Source: Brucellaceae bacterium (GTDB lineage: Bacteria > Pseudomonadota > Alphaproteobacteria > Rhizobiales > Rhizobiaceae). Taken from it: a stretch of DNA of 12,893 bases. A program made the translations under genes and the position numbers. The DNA is taken from NCBI GenBank assembly GCA_031253705.1, contig JAIRVW010000165.1, positions 1-12,893 of the forward strand, written 5' to 3'. This document shows, in pieces, positions 7,315 to 12,893 of this stretch. The notes under the pieces were generated by a model. That model ran no database searches. It worked only from the letters and a program-made list of their open reading frames with translations, and was not told the DNA's origin. Every line of letters starts with the position of its first letter. The first letter of the stretch is position 1.

Positions 7315-8064
7315 TTAGAATTTGTAGTTTACGCCGAGACGGATTTCGTTAACGGATGTTTTGAAGTTACGATTGTTGAGGTATTCTTTTGCACCGCCAA
7401 CAATATTTGGATCAATCAGAGAAACGCCGTTCTTACCGAAGTTTTTGTGAAGGTATTCACCTTTGATTGTCCAGTTGTCAGTGACGGCATACTCAAGACC
7501 TGCACCGGCAGTCCAGCCAACAACGTTCTTGCTTTCAGAAGACTCAAATGCTGCTTTTGAATAGCATTTACCGACGGTAACACCTACACGCGCGCTATCG
7601 CAGCCGAGGGAATACTTTGTGTTGCCCCAAGCAAGACCACCAGTAACGAACGGCAGGAAGCGGTCAACGGCATAACCGAGGCGGGCACGAACAGTACCAT
7701 TGGTGCCGAGTTTGTCCGAACCGTAATAAGGGTCGTTAATGTTTGCTCCGCCCCAGTTCTTTTTGACCGAGCCGAAAGAAACGTCGGCTTCTGCACCGAG
7801 AACAACATTGTTGTCGAACTGCCAGTTATAACCGGCCTGCAGGCCACCGAAACCACCTTTGGTTTTCTGCTTGCTTGCTTCTGGATTGTTGACGTCGTGT
7901 GAGTTGCCCCAGCCGTAGCCTGCATGCGCACCGAGGTAACCGCCGGTCCAGCTAAAAGCGGAATATTCAACAGCTGCCGGTTCCGGAGCGGAAACGATAG
8001 CGTCTGCGGCGAAAGCCTGACCGGACAGTACGGTCATTGCGAGAAGAGCTGCGATTTTTTTCAT
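7315..8064 (-). CDS. Omp31/Omp25-family outer membrane beta-barrel protein
   Basis: A 249-residue outer-membrane protein. Residues 1-19 (MKKIAALLAMTVLSGQAFA) are a signal peptide with an AxA-type cleavage site, giving a mature start ADAIVSAPEP as in Omp31. The mature chain has an 8-stranded barrel pattern of alternating residues: FSWTGGYLGAHAGYGWG, GGFGGLQAGYNWQFDNNVVLGAEADV, GTVRARLGYAVDRFLPFVTGG, VGWTAGAGLEYAVTDNWTIKGEYLH and the C-terminal VNEIRLGVNYKF. The final Phe is the usual barrel-assembly signal. In Brucella, this family forms major surface antigens that bind lipopolysaccharide and stabilise the envelope. Two cysteines, C155 and C167, lie in a likely external loop, which is unusual for such barrels. 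The ATG at 8064 has a modest ribosome-binding site (GGAC). It is a single-gene unit ended by a strong terminator; its GC appears lower than its neighbours. Confidence 0.93.
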   Translation of the reverse strand: MKKIAALLAMTVLSGQAFAADAIVSAPEPAAVEYSAFSWTGGYLGAHAGYGWGNSHDVNNPEASKQKTKGGFGGLQAGYNWQFDNNVVLGAEADVSFGSVKKNWGGANINDPYYGSDKLGTNGTVRARLGYAVDRFLPFVTGGLAWGNTKYSLGCDSARVGVTVGKCYSKAAFESSESKNVVGWTAGAGLEYAVTDNWTIKGEYLHKNFGKNGVSLIDPNIVGGAKEYLNNRNFKTSVNEIRLGVNYKF

Positions 8065-8084
8065 CTTAAAAGTCCGTTAGTTAG

Positions 8085-8400
8085 AAATTTAACAAGACAA
8101 TAGCGATGCAAAAATTAATGACCAGCTATAAAAGTTAGTTTAAAAATCATTAATCATTGTTTTCGATTTTTCTAAAATATCTATATTTTTCAAATAATTG
8201 AGTCATTTTGTAATTTTTGAGTTTGATTAACTATTGAAAATCAAATTGTTAAATTACTTAAGAATTGAGTGATTTATGATCGTGAAGAAAATTTCTACTA
8301 AGCTGGTATTTATTTTTTATGTGTTTTGATAATTCGACTGTTGCGGAAATGTCTCGATTTTAAAGGCCGTAAATTGCAATATTTATAATAATTGAGGGTT
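8085..8400. promoter_or_regulatory. AT-rich block upstream of the omp gene
   Basis: By direct count, positions 8101-8400 hold 74 G or C in 300 bases, about 25%, against roughly 55% in sampled lines of neighbouring genes. Runs of A or T and TpA steps are frequent, and AATCATTAATCATT (8145-8158) contains a direct repeat. It covers the expected promoter region of the omp gene on the minus strand; no hexamer pair there is convincing enough to name. AT-rich DNA of this kind is the preferred target of MucR, the H-NS-like regulator of Rhizobiales, so silencing or modulation is a reasonable inference. Confidence 0.45.
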
Positions 8401-8455
8401 TCGGGCTTTGAACAGCCGCTGAAGTCAGGGGAATCGCCCTGCTTTTTGCTTTTTT
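8396..8455 (+). ncRNA. Candidate small RNA ending at an orphan terminator
   Basis: A perfect TATAAT at 8384-8389 is followed about 7 bp later by a G-rich start and, within 60 nt, by two hairpins: GGCT/AGCC (around TTGAAC), then the terminator stem CAGGG/CCCTG with a T-rich tail. There is no + strand coding gene upstream that could use this terminator, since the omp gene reads the other way. The -35 is poor (TTAAAG at 8360-8365, 18-bp spacer). The 5' end is a guess and the transcript could begin further upstream in the AT-rich block. It resembles no RNA family I can name. Confidence 0.25.
8426..8455 (+). terminator. Orphan rho-independent terminator on the + strand
   Basis: The stem CAGGG (8426-8430) pairs with CCCTG (8437-8441) around a 6-nt loop, followed by a tail of eleven T interrupted once by GC (8443-8455). 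The stem is short but the tail is strong. No + strand gene precedes it within the region, so it either ends a small RNA or blocks transcription entering the beta-oxidation operon. Confidence 0.55.
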
Positions 8456-8592
8456 AATGTCTGGTCTAATGTTTGGCGGAATGCACTGCGCAGGTTCACC
8501 GCCTTCATAATGAGAGTGTTGTCGCTATTTTCTCCGTATCGGCTGACAGGAATGTGAAGCCTGAAGGCTGCATTTAAATTGCGAATTCTTAT

Positions 8593-8626
8593 TTTTGACG
8601 TTTACGCAAACGTCAAAATTTATTAG
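8593..8626 (+). promoter_or_regulatory. Operator-like palindrome overlapping a promoter for the beta-oxidation operon
   Basis: TTTTGACGTTT (8593-8603) and AAACGTCAAAA (8608-8618) form a perfect 11-bp inverted repeat with a 4-bp centre. The left arm contains a -35-like TTGACG (8595-8600). Possible -10 hexamers follow at 8619-8624 (TTTATT, 18-bp spacer) or 8621-8626 (TATTAG, 20-bp spacer), each matching four of six consensus bases. A palindrome placed between the -35 and -10 with a long spacer is the arrangement of MerR-family regulators. LiuR-type MerR proteins control fatty-acid and branched-chain amino-acid catabolism in many Proteobacteria, and the ACGT-centred arms fit that class loosely. 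The regulator gene is not in this window. Confidence 0.5.
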
Positions 8627-8639
8627 GCTGACTCCTGAA

Positions 8640-8931
8640 GGTGCGGGTTTCCCGTTACGGGCGTCATAAAGATGCGGGTTTGCGGGTGTATGCATACTAT
8701 CGCCACATATCGTGATAGGCTGTATTTCACTGTGCAATAGCCGTTATCCATATCTGCCGGAGAGAGGGCAGAATGCATGATACGGAAAACCAATGGCACC
8801 ACAGAACGAAACTTCGCTTTCGTTCTGAATGTTTGAATGAGGCAACACACGGATAAGTGCGCCTGATGTTTCAGACGCCTGCATCCGGTAGCGGCAGAGG
8901 TTTCTGCCGTCGTCAAACTTGGAGGAAGTGC
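8640..8931 (+). promoter_or_regulatory. Hairpin-rich 5' leader of the beta-oxidation operon
   Basis: About 300 nt between the promoter-like palindrome and the first start codon hold several inverted repeats: TCTGCC/GGCAGA (8753-8758, 8767-8772); CAGAACGAAA/TTTCGTTCTG (8802-8811, 8818-8827, perfect, 6-nt loop); GCGCCTGA/TCAGACGC (8859-8866, 8871-8878, one mismatch); and CGGCAGA/TCTGCCG (8892-8898, 8903-8909, perfect, 4-nt loop). The last ends 11 nt before the GGAGG ribosome-binding site. The first and last hairpins use the same complementary words, so their arms could also pair with each other. Upstream, GCGGGTTT occurs twice (8643-8650, 8674-8681) and GTATGCATAC (8688-8697) is a 10-bp palindrome. 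No known riboswitch is recognised. Confidence 0.4.
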
Positions 8932-10725
8932 ATGCCAGTCTATCGCGCGCCGGTTCGGGACACGCAATTTATTCTCAATGATGTTCTGGGCGTTGAAAGC
9001 CGCAATGATCTGCCTTCTTATGCAGAAATGAGCGCAGACACGATTGAAGCCATTTTGCAGGAAGGCGCAAAGCTTGCCGAGCAGACCCTGTTCCCTGTCA
9101 ATTACAGCGGGGATCGCGAAGGCTGTGAGCGTTTGCCTGATGCTTCTGTAAAAGTCCCGCAGGGTTTCAAAGAGGCCTATGACCAATATTGTGCCGGTGG
9201 CTGGGTTGGCCTTGCCGCTCCGGAAGAATTCGGCGGTCAGGGACTGCCTTATCTGCTGCATGCTGCGGTGGGAGAATATATGTCCTCCGCCAATATGGCG
9301 CTGATGATGTATCCGGGGCTGACGCAAGGTGCGATTGCTGCGATCATCACCCACGGTACAGACGAGCAGAAACAGACTTATCTGCCGAAGATGATTGAAG
9401 GCCGCTGGTCCGGCACGATGAACCTCACCGAGCCGCATTGCGGTACGGATTTAGGTCTGCTGCGCACCAAAGCTGTGCCGCAGGCGGACGGTTCTTACAA
9501 GATTACCGGCTCGAAGATTTTCATCTCCGCCGGTGAACATGGCATGACCGACAATATTATCCATCTGGTACTGGCGCGAATTGAGGGCGCACCGGAGGGT
9601 AATAAAGGCATTTCGCTGTTTATCGTGCCGAAATTCAATCTTGATACCAATGGTGAAGCGGGTACACGCAATGGCGTGGCCTGTGGCTCTATTGAAGAGA
9701 AGATGGGCATTCACGGCAATTCGACCTGCGTGATGAATTATGATGACGCGACAGGTTTCCTGATCGGTGGTGAAAATAAAGGCCTGCGCGCCATGTTCAC
9801 CATGATGAATGAAGCGCGTCTCGGCGTGGCATTGCAGGGGCTGTCGATTGCCGAAACCGCCTATCAGAATGCCGCTGACTATGCCCGTGAGCGTTTACAG
9901 GGACGGGCGCTGACCGGTGCGAAATATCCGGATAAGAAAGCCGATCCGATCATCGTGCATCCGGATATCCGCCGTGCATTAATGACAATCCGCGCTTTTA
10001 ACGAAGCCGGACGTGCCTTGCTGCTTTCAACCTCGTTGCAGTCCGATATTGCTCATCACTCCGCTGATGAAACTGCGCGCCAGCTGGCTGACGATCATGT
10101 CGGGCTGCTGACACCGGTGCTGAAAGGTGTGCTGACCGATAAGGGCTTTGACCATGCGGTGATGGCGCAGCAGGTCTTTGGCGGGCACGGCTATATAGAA
10201 GAAAACGGCATGAGCCAATATGTGCGCGATGCCCGTATCACCATGATTTATGAAGGTGCCAATGGTATTCAGGCGCTTGATCTGGTGGGACGCAAGCTGC
10301 CTGCCAATGGCGGCCGTGCCTTGATGGCCTATTTCAAGGAAATCGGTGATTTTTGCGAAGAAAACCGCGCAGATGAAGCCCTGTCCTTCTACACAAAACA
10401 TCTGAAAAAAGGCCTAAATGATCTGCAGGGCGCATCCATGTGGCTGATGCAGAATGCGATGGCTAATCCTGATAATGCCGGTGCTGCTTCAACAGATTAT
10501 ATGCATCTCTTTGGTTTGGTGGCGCTGGGTTATATGTGGGCGAAAATGGCCAAGGCCGCACAGGCAAAACTGAATGCCGGTGATGGTGACAAGGCCTATT
10601 TCGAGGCGAAACTTGTCACAGCCCGTTTCTATATGGAGCGTATCATGCCGGAAACGCAGCTGCGCTTAGCACGTATTCAGACCGGTGCCGATACGATGAT
10701 GACACTGCCGGAAGATGCTTTTTAA
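8932..10725 (+). CDS. Acyl-CoA dehydrogenase (FadE/DmdC-like, with extended C-terminal domain)
   Basis: A 597-residue FAD-dependent acyl-CoA dehydrogenase that introduces the trans-2 double bond in the first step of beta-oxidation. The N-terminal segment (MPVYRAPVRDTQFILNDVL) belongs to the long subfamily that includes DmdC (methylmercaptopropionyl-CoA dehydrogenase). A helical N-terminal domain is followed by the beta domain with the flavin/substrate motif MNLTEPHCGTDLGLL. The C-terminal helical domain carries QVFGGHGYIEENGMSQYVRD and MIYEGANGIQALDL, whose Glu441 is the predicted catalytic base. The last ~120 residues form the extra C-terminal domain of this subfamily. The ATG at 8932 is chosen over the frame's upstream start at 8857 because GGAGG at 8921-8925 sits 6 nt before it and the family N-terminus begins there. 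It is the first gene of the operon; chain-length preference cannot be told from sequence. Confidence 0.95.
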   Translation: MPVYRAPVRDTQFILNDVLGVESRNDLPSYAEMSADTIEAILQEGAKLAEQTLFPVNYSGDREGCERLPDASVKVPQGFKEAYDQYCAGGWVGLAAPEEFGGQGLPYLLHAAVGEYMSSANMALMMYPGLTQGAIAAIITHGTDEQKQTYLPKMIEGRWSGTMNLTEPHCGTDLGLLRTKAVPQADGSYKITGSKIFISAGEHGMTDNIIHLVLARIEGAPEGNKGISLFIVPKFNLDTNGEAGTRNGVACGSIEEKMGIHGNSTCVMNYDDATGFLIGGENKGLRAMFTMMNEARLGVALQGLSIAETAYQNAADYARERLQGRALTGAKYPDKKADPIIVHPDIRRALMTIRAFNEAGRALLLSTSLQSDIAHHSADETARQLADDHVGLLTPVLKGVLTDKGFDHAVMAQQVFGGHGYIEENGMSQYVRDARITMIYEGANGIQALDLVGRKLPANGGRALMAYFKEIGDFCEENRADEALSFYTKHLKKGLNDLQGASMWLMQNAMANPDNAGAASTDYMHLFGLVALGYMWAKMAKAAQAKLNAGDGDKAYFEAKLVTARFYMERIMPETQLRLARIQTGADTMMTLPEDAF

Positions 10726-10777
10726 GAAACGCAGAGAGCGTCTTAAAAAGTTGGAAAAGTTGGGAGTTAAATGAACT

Positions 10778-11986
10778 ATGACCGATGCTTTTATTTATGA
10801 TCATGTGCGCACTCCGCGCGGCCGCGGCAAGAAAGACGGCAGTCTTCATGAAGTGCCTGCTGTGCGCCTTGGCGCCAAAGTGCTGGAAGCTTTGCGTGAT
10901 CGCAACGGCATTGATACTGCAAAAGTGGACGACATTATTTTCGGCTGTGTTGATCCGGTAGGTGAGGCCGGTGCGGTTATTCCGCGATCAGCAGCCTTTG
11001 AAGCCGGATATGACTTCAAAGCGCCGGGCATGCAGATTTCACGCTTCTGCGCTTCCGGTCTTGATGCGGTTAACCTCGCTGCCGCTAAAATCGCAGGCGG
11101 TACGGATGAGCTGGTGATTGCCGGCGGTGTGGAAAGCATGTCCCGCGTTGGCATGGGTATGTCCGGCGGCGCTTGGTATATGGATCCGTCTGTTGGTTTT
11201 CCGGGCTGGTTCATGCCGCAGGGTGTTTCTGCCGATCTGATCGCCACGAAATACGGTTTCTCCCGTGAAGATGTGGATGCTTATGCGGTGGAAAGCCAGC
11301 GCCGTGCGGGCGAGAGCTGGAAAAAGGGTTATTTCAAAAATTCCGTCATTCCGGTGAAAGATGTCAATGGTCTGACTATTCTTGATCATGACGAGCATAT
11401 GCGCCCGACCACTGATCTGGCGGCGCTGTCCGGTCTTAATCCGTCTTTCGTGATGCCGGGAGAAATGGGCGGCTTTAATGCTGTCGGTATTCAGGCGCAT
11501 CCGGAAGTCGAAACCATCAATCATGTGCACCATGCCGGCAATTCATCGGGTATTGTTGATGGTGCGGCAGGGGTGCTGGTCGGTTCCAAACGTGCGGGTA
11601 AGATGCTGGATATCAAACCGCGTGCCCGTATCCGCGCTTTCACCAATATCGGTTCCGATCCGGCATTGATGCTGACAGGCCCGGTAGATGTGACGGAAAA
11701 GCTGCTGGATCGTGCCAAAATGAAGCTCTCGGATATTGATCTGTTCGAACTGAACGAGGCTTTTGCGGCTGTGGTTCTGCGTTATATGCAGGCCTTTAAT
11801 ATTCCTCATAGCAAAATCAATGTGAATGGCGGCGCGATTGCCATGGGGCACCCTCTGGGCGCAACCGGTGCAATCATTCTCGGCACTGTGCTCGATGAAC
11901 TGGAGCGGCGTGATCTCAATACGGCACTGGTTACCCTGTGTATCGGTGCAGGTATGGGCACGGCAACCATCATTGAGCGTGTGTGA
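10778..11986 (+). CDS. fadA: Acetyl-CoA C-acyltransferase (beta-ketothiolase)
   Basis: A 402-residue thiolase that cleaves 3-ketoacyl-CoA with CoA to acetyl-CoA and a shortened acyl-CoA. The nucleophilic Cys91 lies in [19 protein letters not shown]. The conserved [20 protein letters not shown] loop, His358 in [15 protein letters not shown] and Cys388 in [10 protein letters not shown] complete the active site. The context with acyl-CoA dehydrogenase and the multifunctional protein favours a degradative 3-ketoacyl-CoA thiolase (FadA role) over a biosynthetic acetoacetyl-CoA thiolase, although relatives are often labelled acetyl-CoA acetyltransferase. The ATG at 10778 gives the family N-terminus [19 protein letters not shown]. 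The ribosome-binding GGAG at 10763-10766 is 11 nt from this start but only 4 nt from an out-of-frame ATG at 10771 (see findings). It follows the dehydrogenase by 52 bp and precedes the next gene by 14 bp. Confidence 0.94.
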   Translation: MTDAFIYDHVRTPRGRGKKDGSLHEVPAVRLGAKVLEALRDRNGIDTAKVDDIIFGCVDPVGEAGAVIPRSAAFEAGYDFKAPGMQISRFCASGLDAVNLAAAKIAGGTDELVIAGGVESMSRVGMGMSGGAWYMDPSVGFPGWFMPQGVSADLIATKYGFSREDVDAYAVESQRRAGESWKKGYFKNSVIPVKDVNGLTILDHDEHMRPTTDLAALSGLNPSFVMPGEMGGFNAVGIQAHPEVETINHVHHAGNSSGIVDGAAGVLVGSKRAGKMLDIKPRARIRAFTNIGSDPALMLTGPVDVTEKLLDRAKMKLSDIDLFELNEAFAAVVLRYMQAFNIPHSKINVNGGAIAMGHPLGATGAIILGTVLDELERRDLNTALVTLCIGAGMGTATIIERV

Positions 11987-12000
11987 GGGAGGGTAGTCCA

Positions 12001-12893
12001 ATGACAAATTACAAGAATTTCAAAGTTGAAACCGGCGCGGACGGTATTGCTGTTGTCACATGGAATATGCCTGACAAAAGCATGAATGTGCTGACCGAAG
12101 AAGTACTGACCGAACTCGACAAGATTATCGATCAGGTTGTGGCAGACAGCACGATTAAAGGTGCGGTGATCACATCCGGCAAGGACACATTCTCCGGTGG
12201 TGCCGACCTCACCATGATGCAGGAAATGCTGGCGCGTTTCAAAAAAGAGCAGAAGCAGGATGCTGAAAAGGCTGTCCAGAATCTGTTTGACAATGTCGGT
12301 CGTATGACCGGTCTTTACCGTAAGCTGGAAACCTGCGGCAAGCCTTGGGTCTCGGCGATCAACGGCACATGCATGGGCGGTGCGCTGGAACTGTCGCTGG
12401 CCTGTCATGGTCGTGTGGTTTCGGATGCGGAAGGCGTAAAACTGGCGCTGCCGGAAGTTAAAGTCGGCCTGTTTCCGGGTGCCGGTGGTACGCAACGTGT
12501 GCCGCGTTTGGTTAACCAGCAGGATGCGCTGCAGATGATGACCACCGGCTCGAGCCTGACTGCTGCGCGCGCCAAAGGCATGGGACTGGTGCATGAAGTG
12601 GCTCCGGCGAAGAAGCTGGTTGAAACCGCTAAGAAGATGATCCGCAATGGTTTAAAACCGGTGCAGCCGTGGGATGAAAAGGGCTTTAAACTACCGGGTG
12701 GCGCGATTTATTCCGCAGCCGGAGCCAATCTCTGGCCTGCGGCAACGGCTATTCTGCGCCGCGAAACATCCGGCAATTATCCGGCAGCGCTGACCATTCT
12801 CAAATGCGTTTATGAAGGTCTGCTGGTGCCGTTTGATACCGGTTTGAAGATTGAACAGCGCTATTTCACGCATATTCTGCAGACGACAGAAGC
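12001..12893 (+). CDS. fadB: Multifunctional enoyl-CoA hydratase / 3-hydroxyacyl-CoA dehydrogenase, 3'-truncated by window
   Basis: The first 297 codons of a FadB/FadJ-type fusion protein; relatives are about 700-740 residues, so more than half lies beyond the window. The visible part is the crotonase-fold hydratase domain. Oxyanion-hole segments are [10 protein letters not shown] (residues 64-73) and [14 protein letters not shown], and the two catalytic glutamates expected by comparison with E. coli FadB (Glu119 and Glu139) are Glu130 and Glu152 (in [19 protein letters not shown]). Residues after about 240 run into the linker region. The NAD-binding 3-hydroxyacyl-CoA dehydrogenase domain is expected downstream but is not seen. 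The ATG at 12001 follows a strong ribosome-binding site, GGGAGGG (11987-11993), which begins directly after the thiolase stop codon. Its product would work with the thiolase as the FadB-FadA complex. Confidence 0.93.
   Translation, partial: MTNYKNFKVETGADGIAVVTWNMPDKSMNVLTEEVLTELDKIIDQVVADSTIKGAVITSGKDTFSGGADLTMMQEMLARFKKEQKQDAEKAVQNLFDNVGRMTGLYRKLETCGKPWVSAINGTCMGGALELSLACHGRVVSDAEGVKLALPEVKVGLFPGAGGTQRVPRLVNQQDALQMMTTGSSLTAARAKGMGLVHEVAPAKKLVETAKKMIRNGLKPVQPWDEKGFKLPGGAIYSAAGANLWPAATAILRRETSGNYPAALTILKCVYEGLLVPFDTGLKIEQRYFTHILQTTE

Noticed and set aside
8857..8931. Start of the acyl-CoA dehydrogenase at ATG 8857
   Set aside because: The extra 25 residues are not family-like and are encoded by leader hairpins; GGAGG at 8921-8925 points to ATG 8932.
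8623..9438. A 271-codon minus-strand frame opposite the leader and the acyl-CoA dehydrogenase gene
   Set aside because: It overlaps a clear dehydrogenase gene and the structured leader, and its translation shows no family features.

Overview
The window reads as a chromosomal segment of an alphaproteobacterium of the order Hyphomicrobiales (Rhizobiales), most likely Brucellaceae (Brucella/Ochrobactrum/Pseudochrobactrum-like). The grounds are a PodJ-type polarity protein, an Omp31/Omp25-family outer membrane protein, the alphaproteobacterial TIGR02186 membrane protein paired with a TauE/SafE permease, and a moderate GC content in genes (roughly 55% in lines I counted). No rRNA, tRNA, transposase, phage gene or CRISPR array was seen. 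Species assignment is inference.

Layout. (1) 120-1088 (+): a SAM-dependent methyltransferase with a TPR-like N-terminus, convergent with the next unit and separated from it by 8 bp. (2) 2873-1097 (-): a two-gene operon, TauE/SafE permease then the TIGR02186 protein, whose ORFs overlap by 8 bp. (3) 2874-3444: a non-coding stretch with a candidate promoter, an inverted repeat and a composite palindromic repeat of the kind scattered through Rhizobiales genomes. (4) 6948-3445 (-): podJ, a 1167-residue bitopic protein (cytoplasmic coiled coil, one membrane span, periplasmic Sel1 repeats, peptidoglycan-binding domain). (5) 8064-7315 (-): an Omp31-like beta-barrel gene with a strong intrinsic terminator. 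(6) 8065-8931: a long non-coding region. It starts with a very AT-rich block (about 25% GC over 8101-8400), followed by an orphan terminator on the + strand (candidate small RNA), a perfect palindrome overlapping a promoter-like sequence, and a hairpin-rich leader. (7) 8932-12893 (+): a fatty-acid beta-oxidation operon of acyl-CoA dehydrogenase, thiolase and the multifunctional enoyl-CoA hydratase/3-hydroxyacyl-CoA dehydrogenase, the last cut by the window edge.

How the genes work together. The three + strand genes supply the four chemical steps of a beta-oxidation cycle: oxidation, hydration plus second oxidation, and thiolysis. TauE/SafE and TIGR02186 look like one translationally coupled membrane unit, possibly for export of a sulfur oxyanion or organosulfur compound. 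PodJ organises a cell pole. From memory, podJ lies next to the same beta-oxidation genes in Sinorhizobium and Agrobacterium, so the omp gene and its AT-rich flank may be an insertion into an otherwise conserved neighbourhood.

The protein-coding content is ordinary core genome. The less explained signals are in the non-coding DNA: the orphan terminator, the operator-like palindrome and the structured leader between omp and the beta-oxidation operon, and the repeat cluster upstream of the TauE operon. I see no complete novel system and do not claim one.
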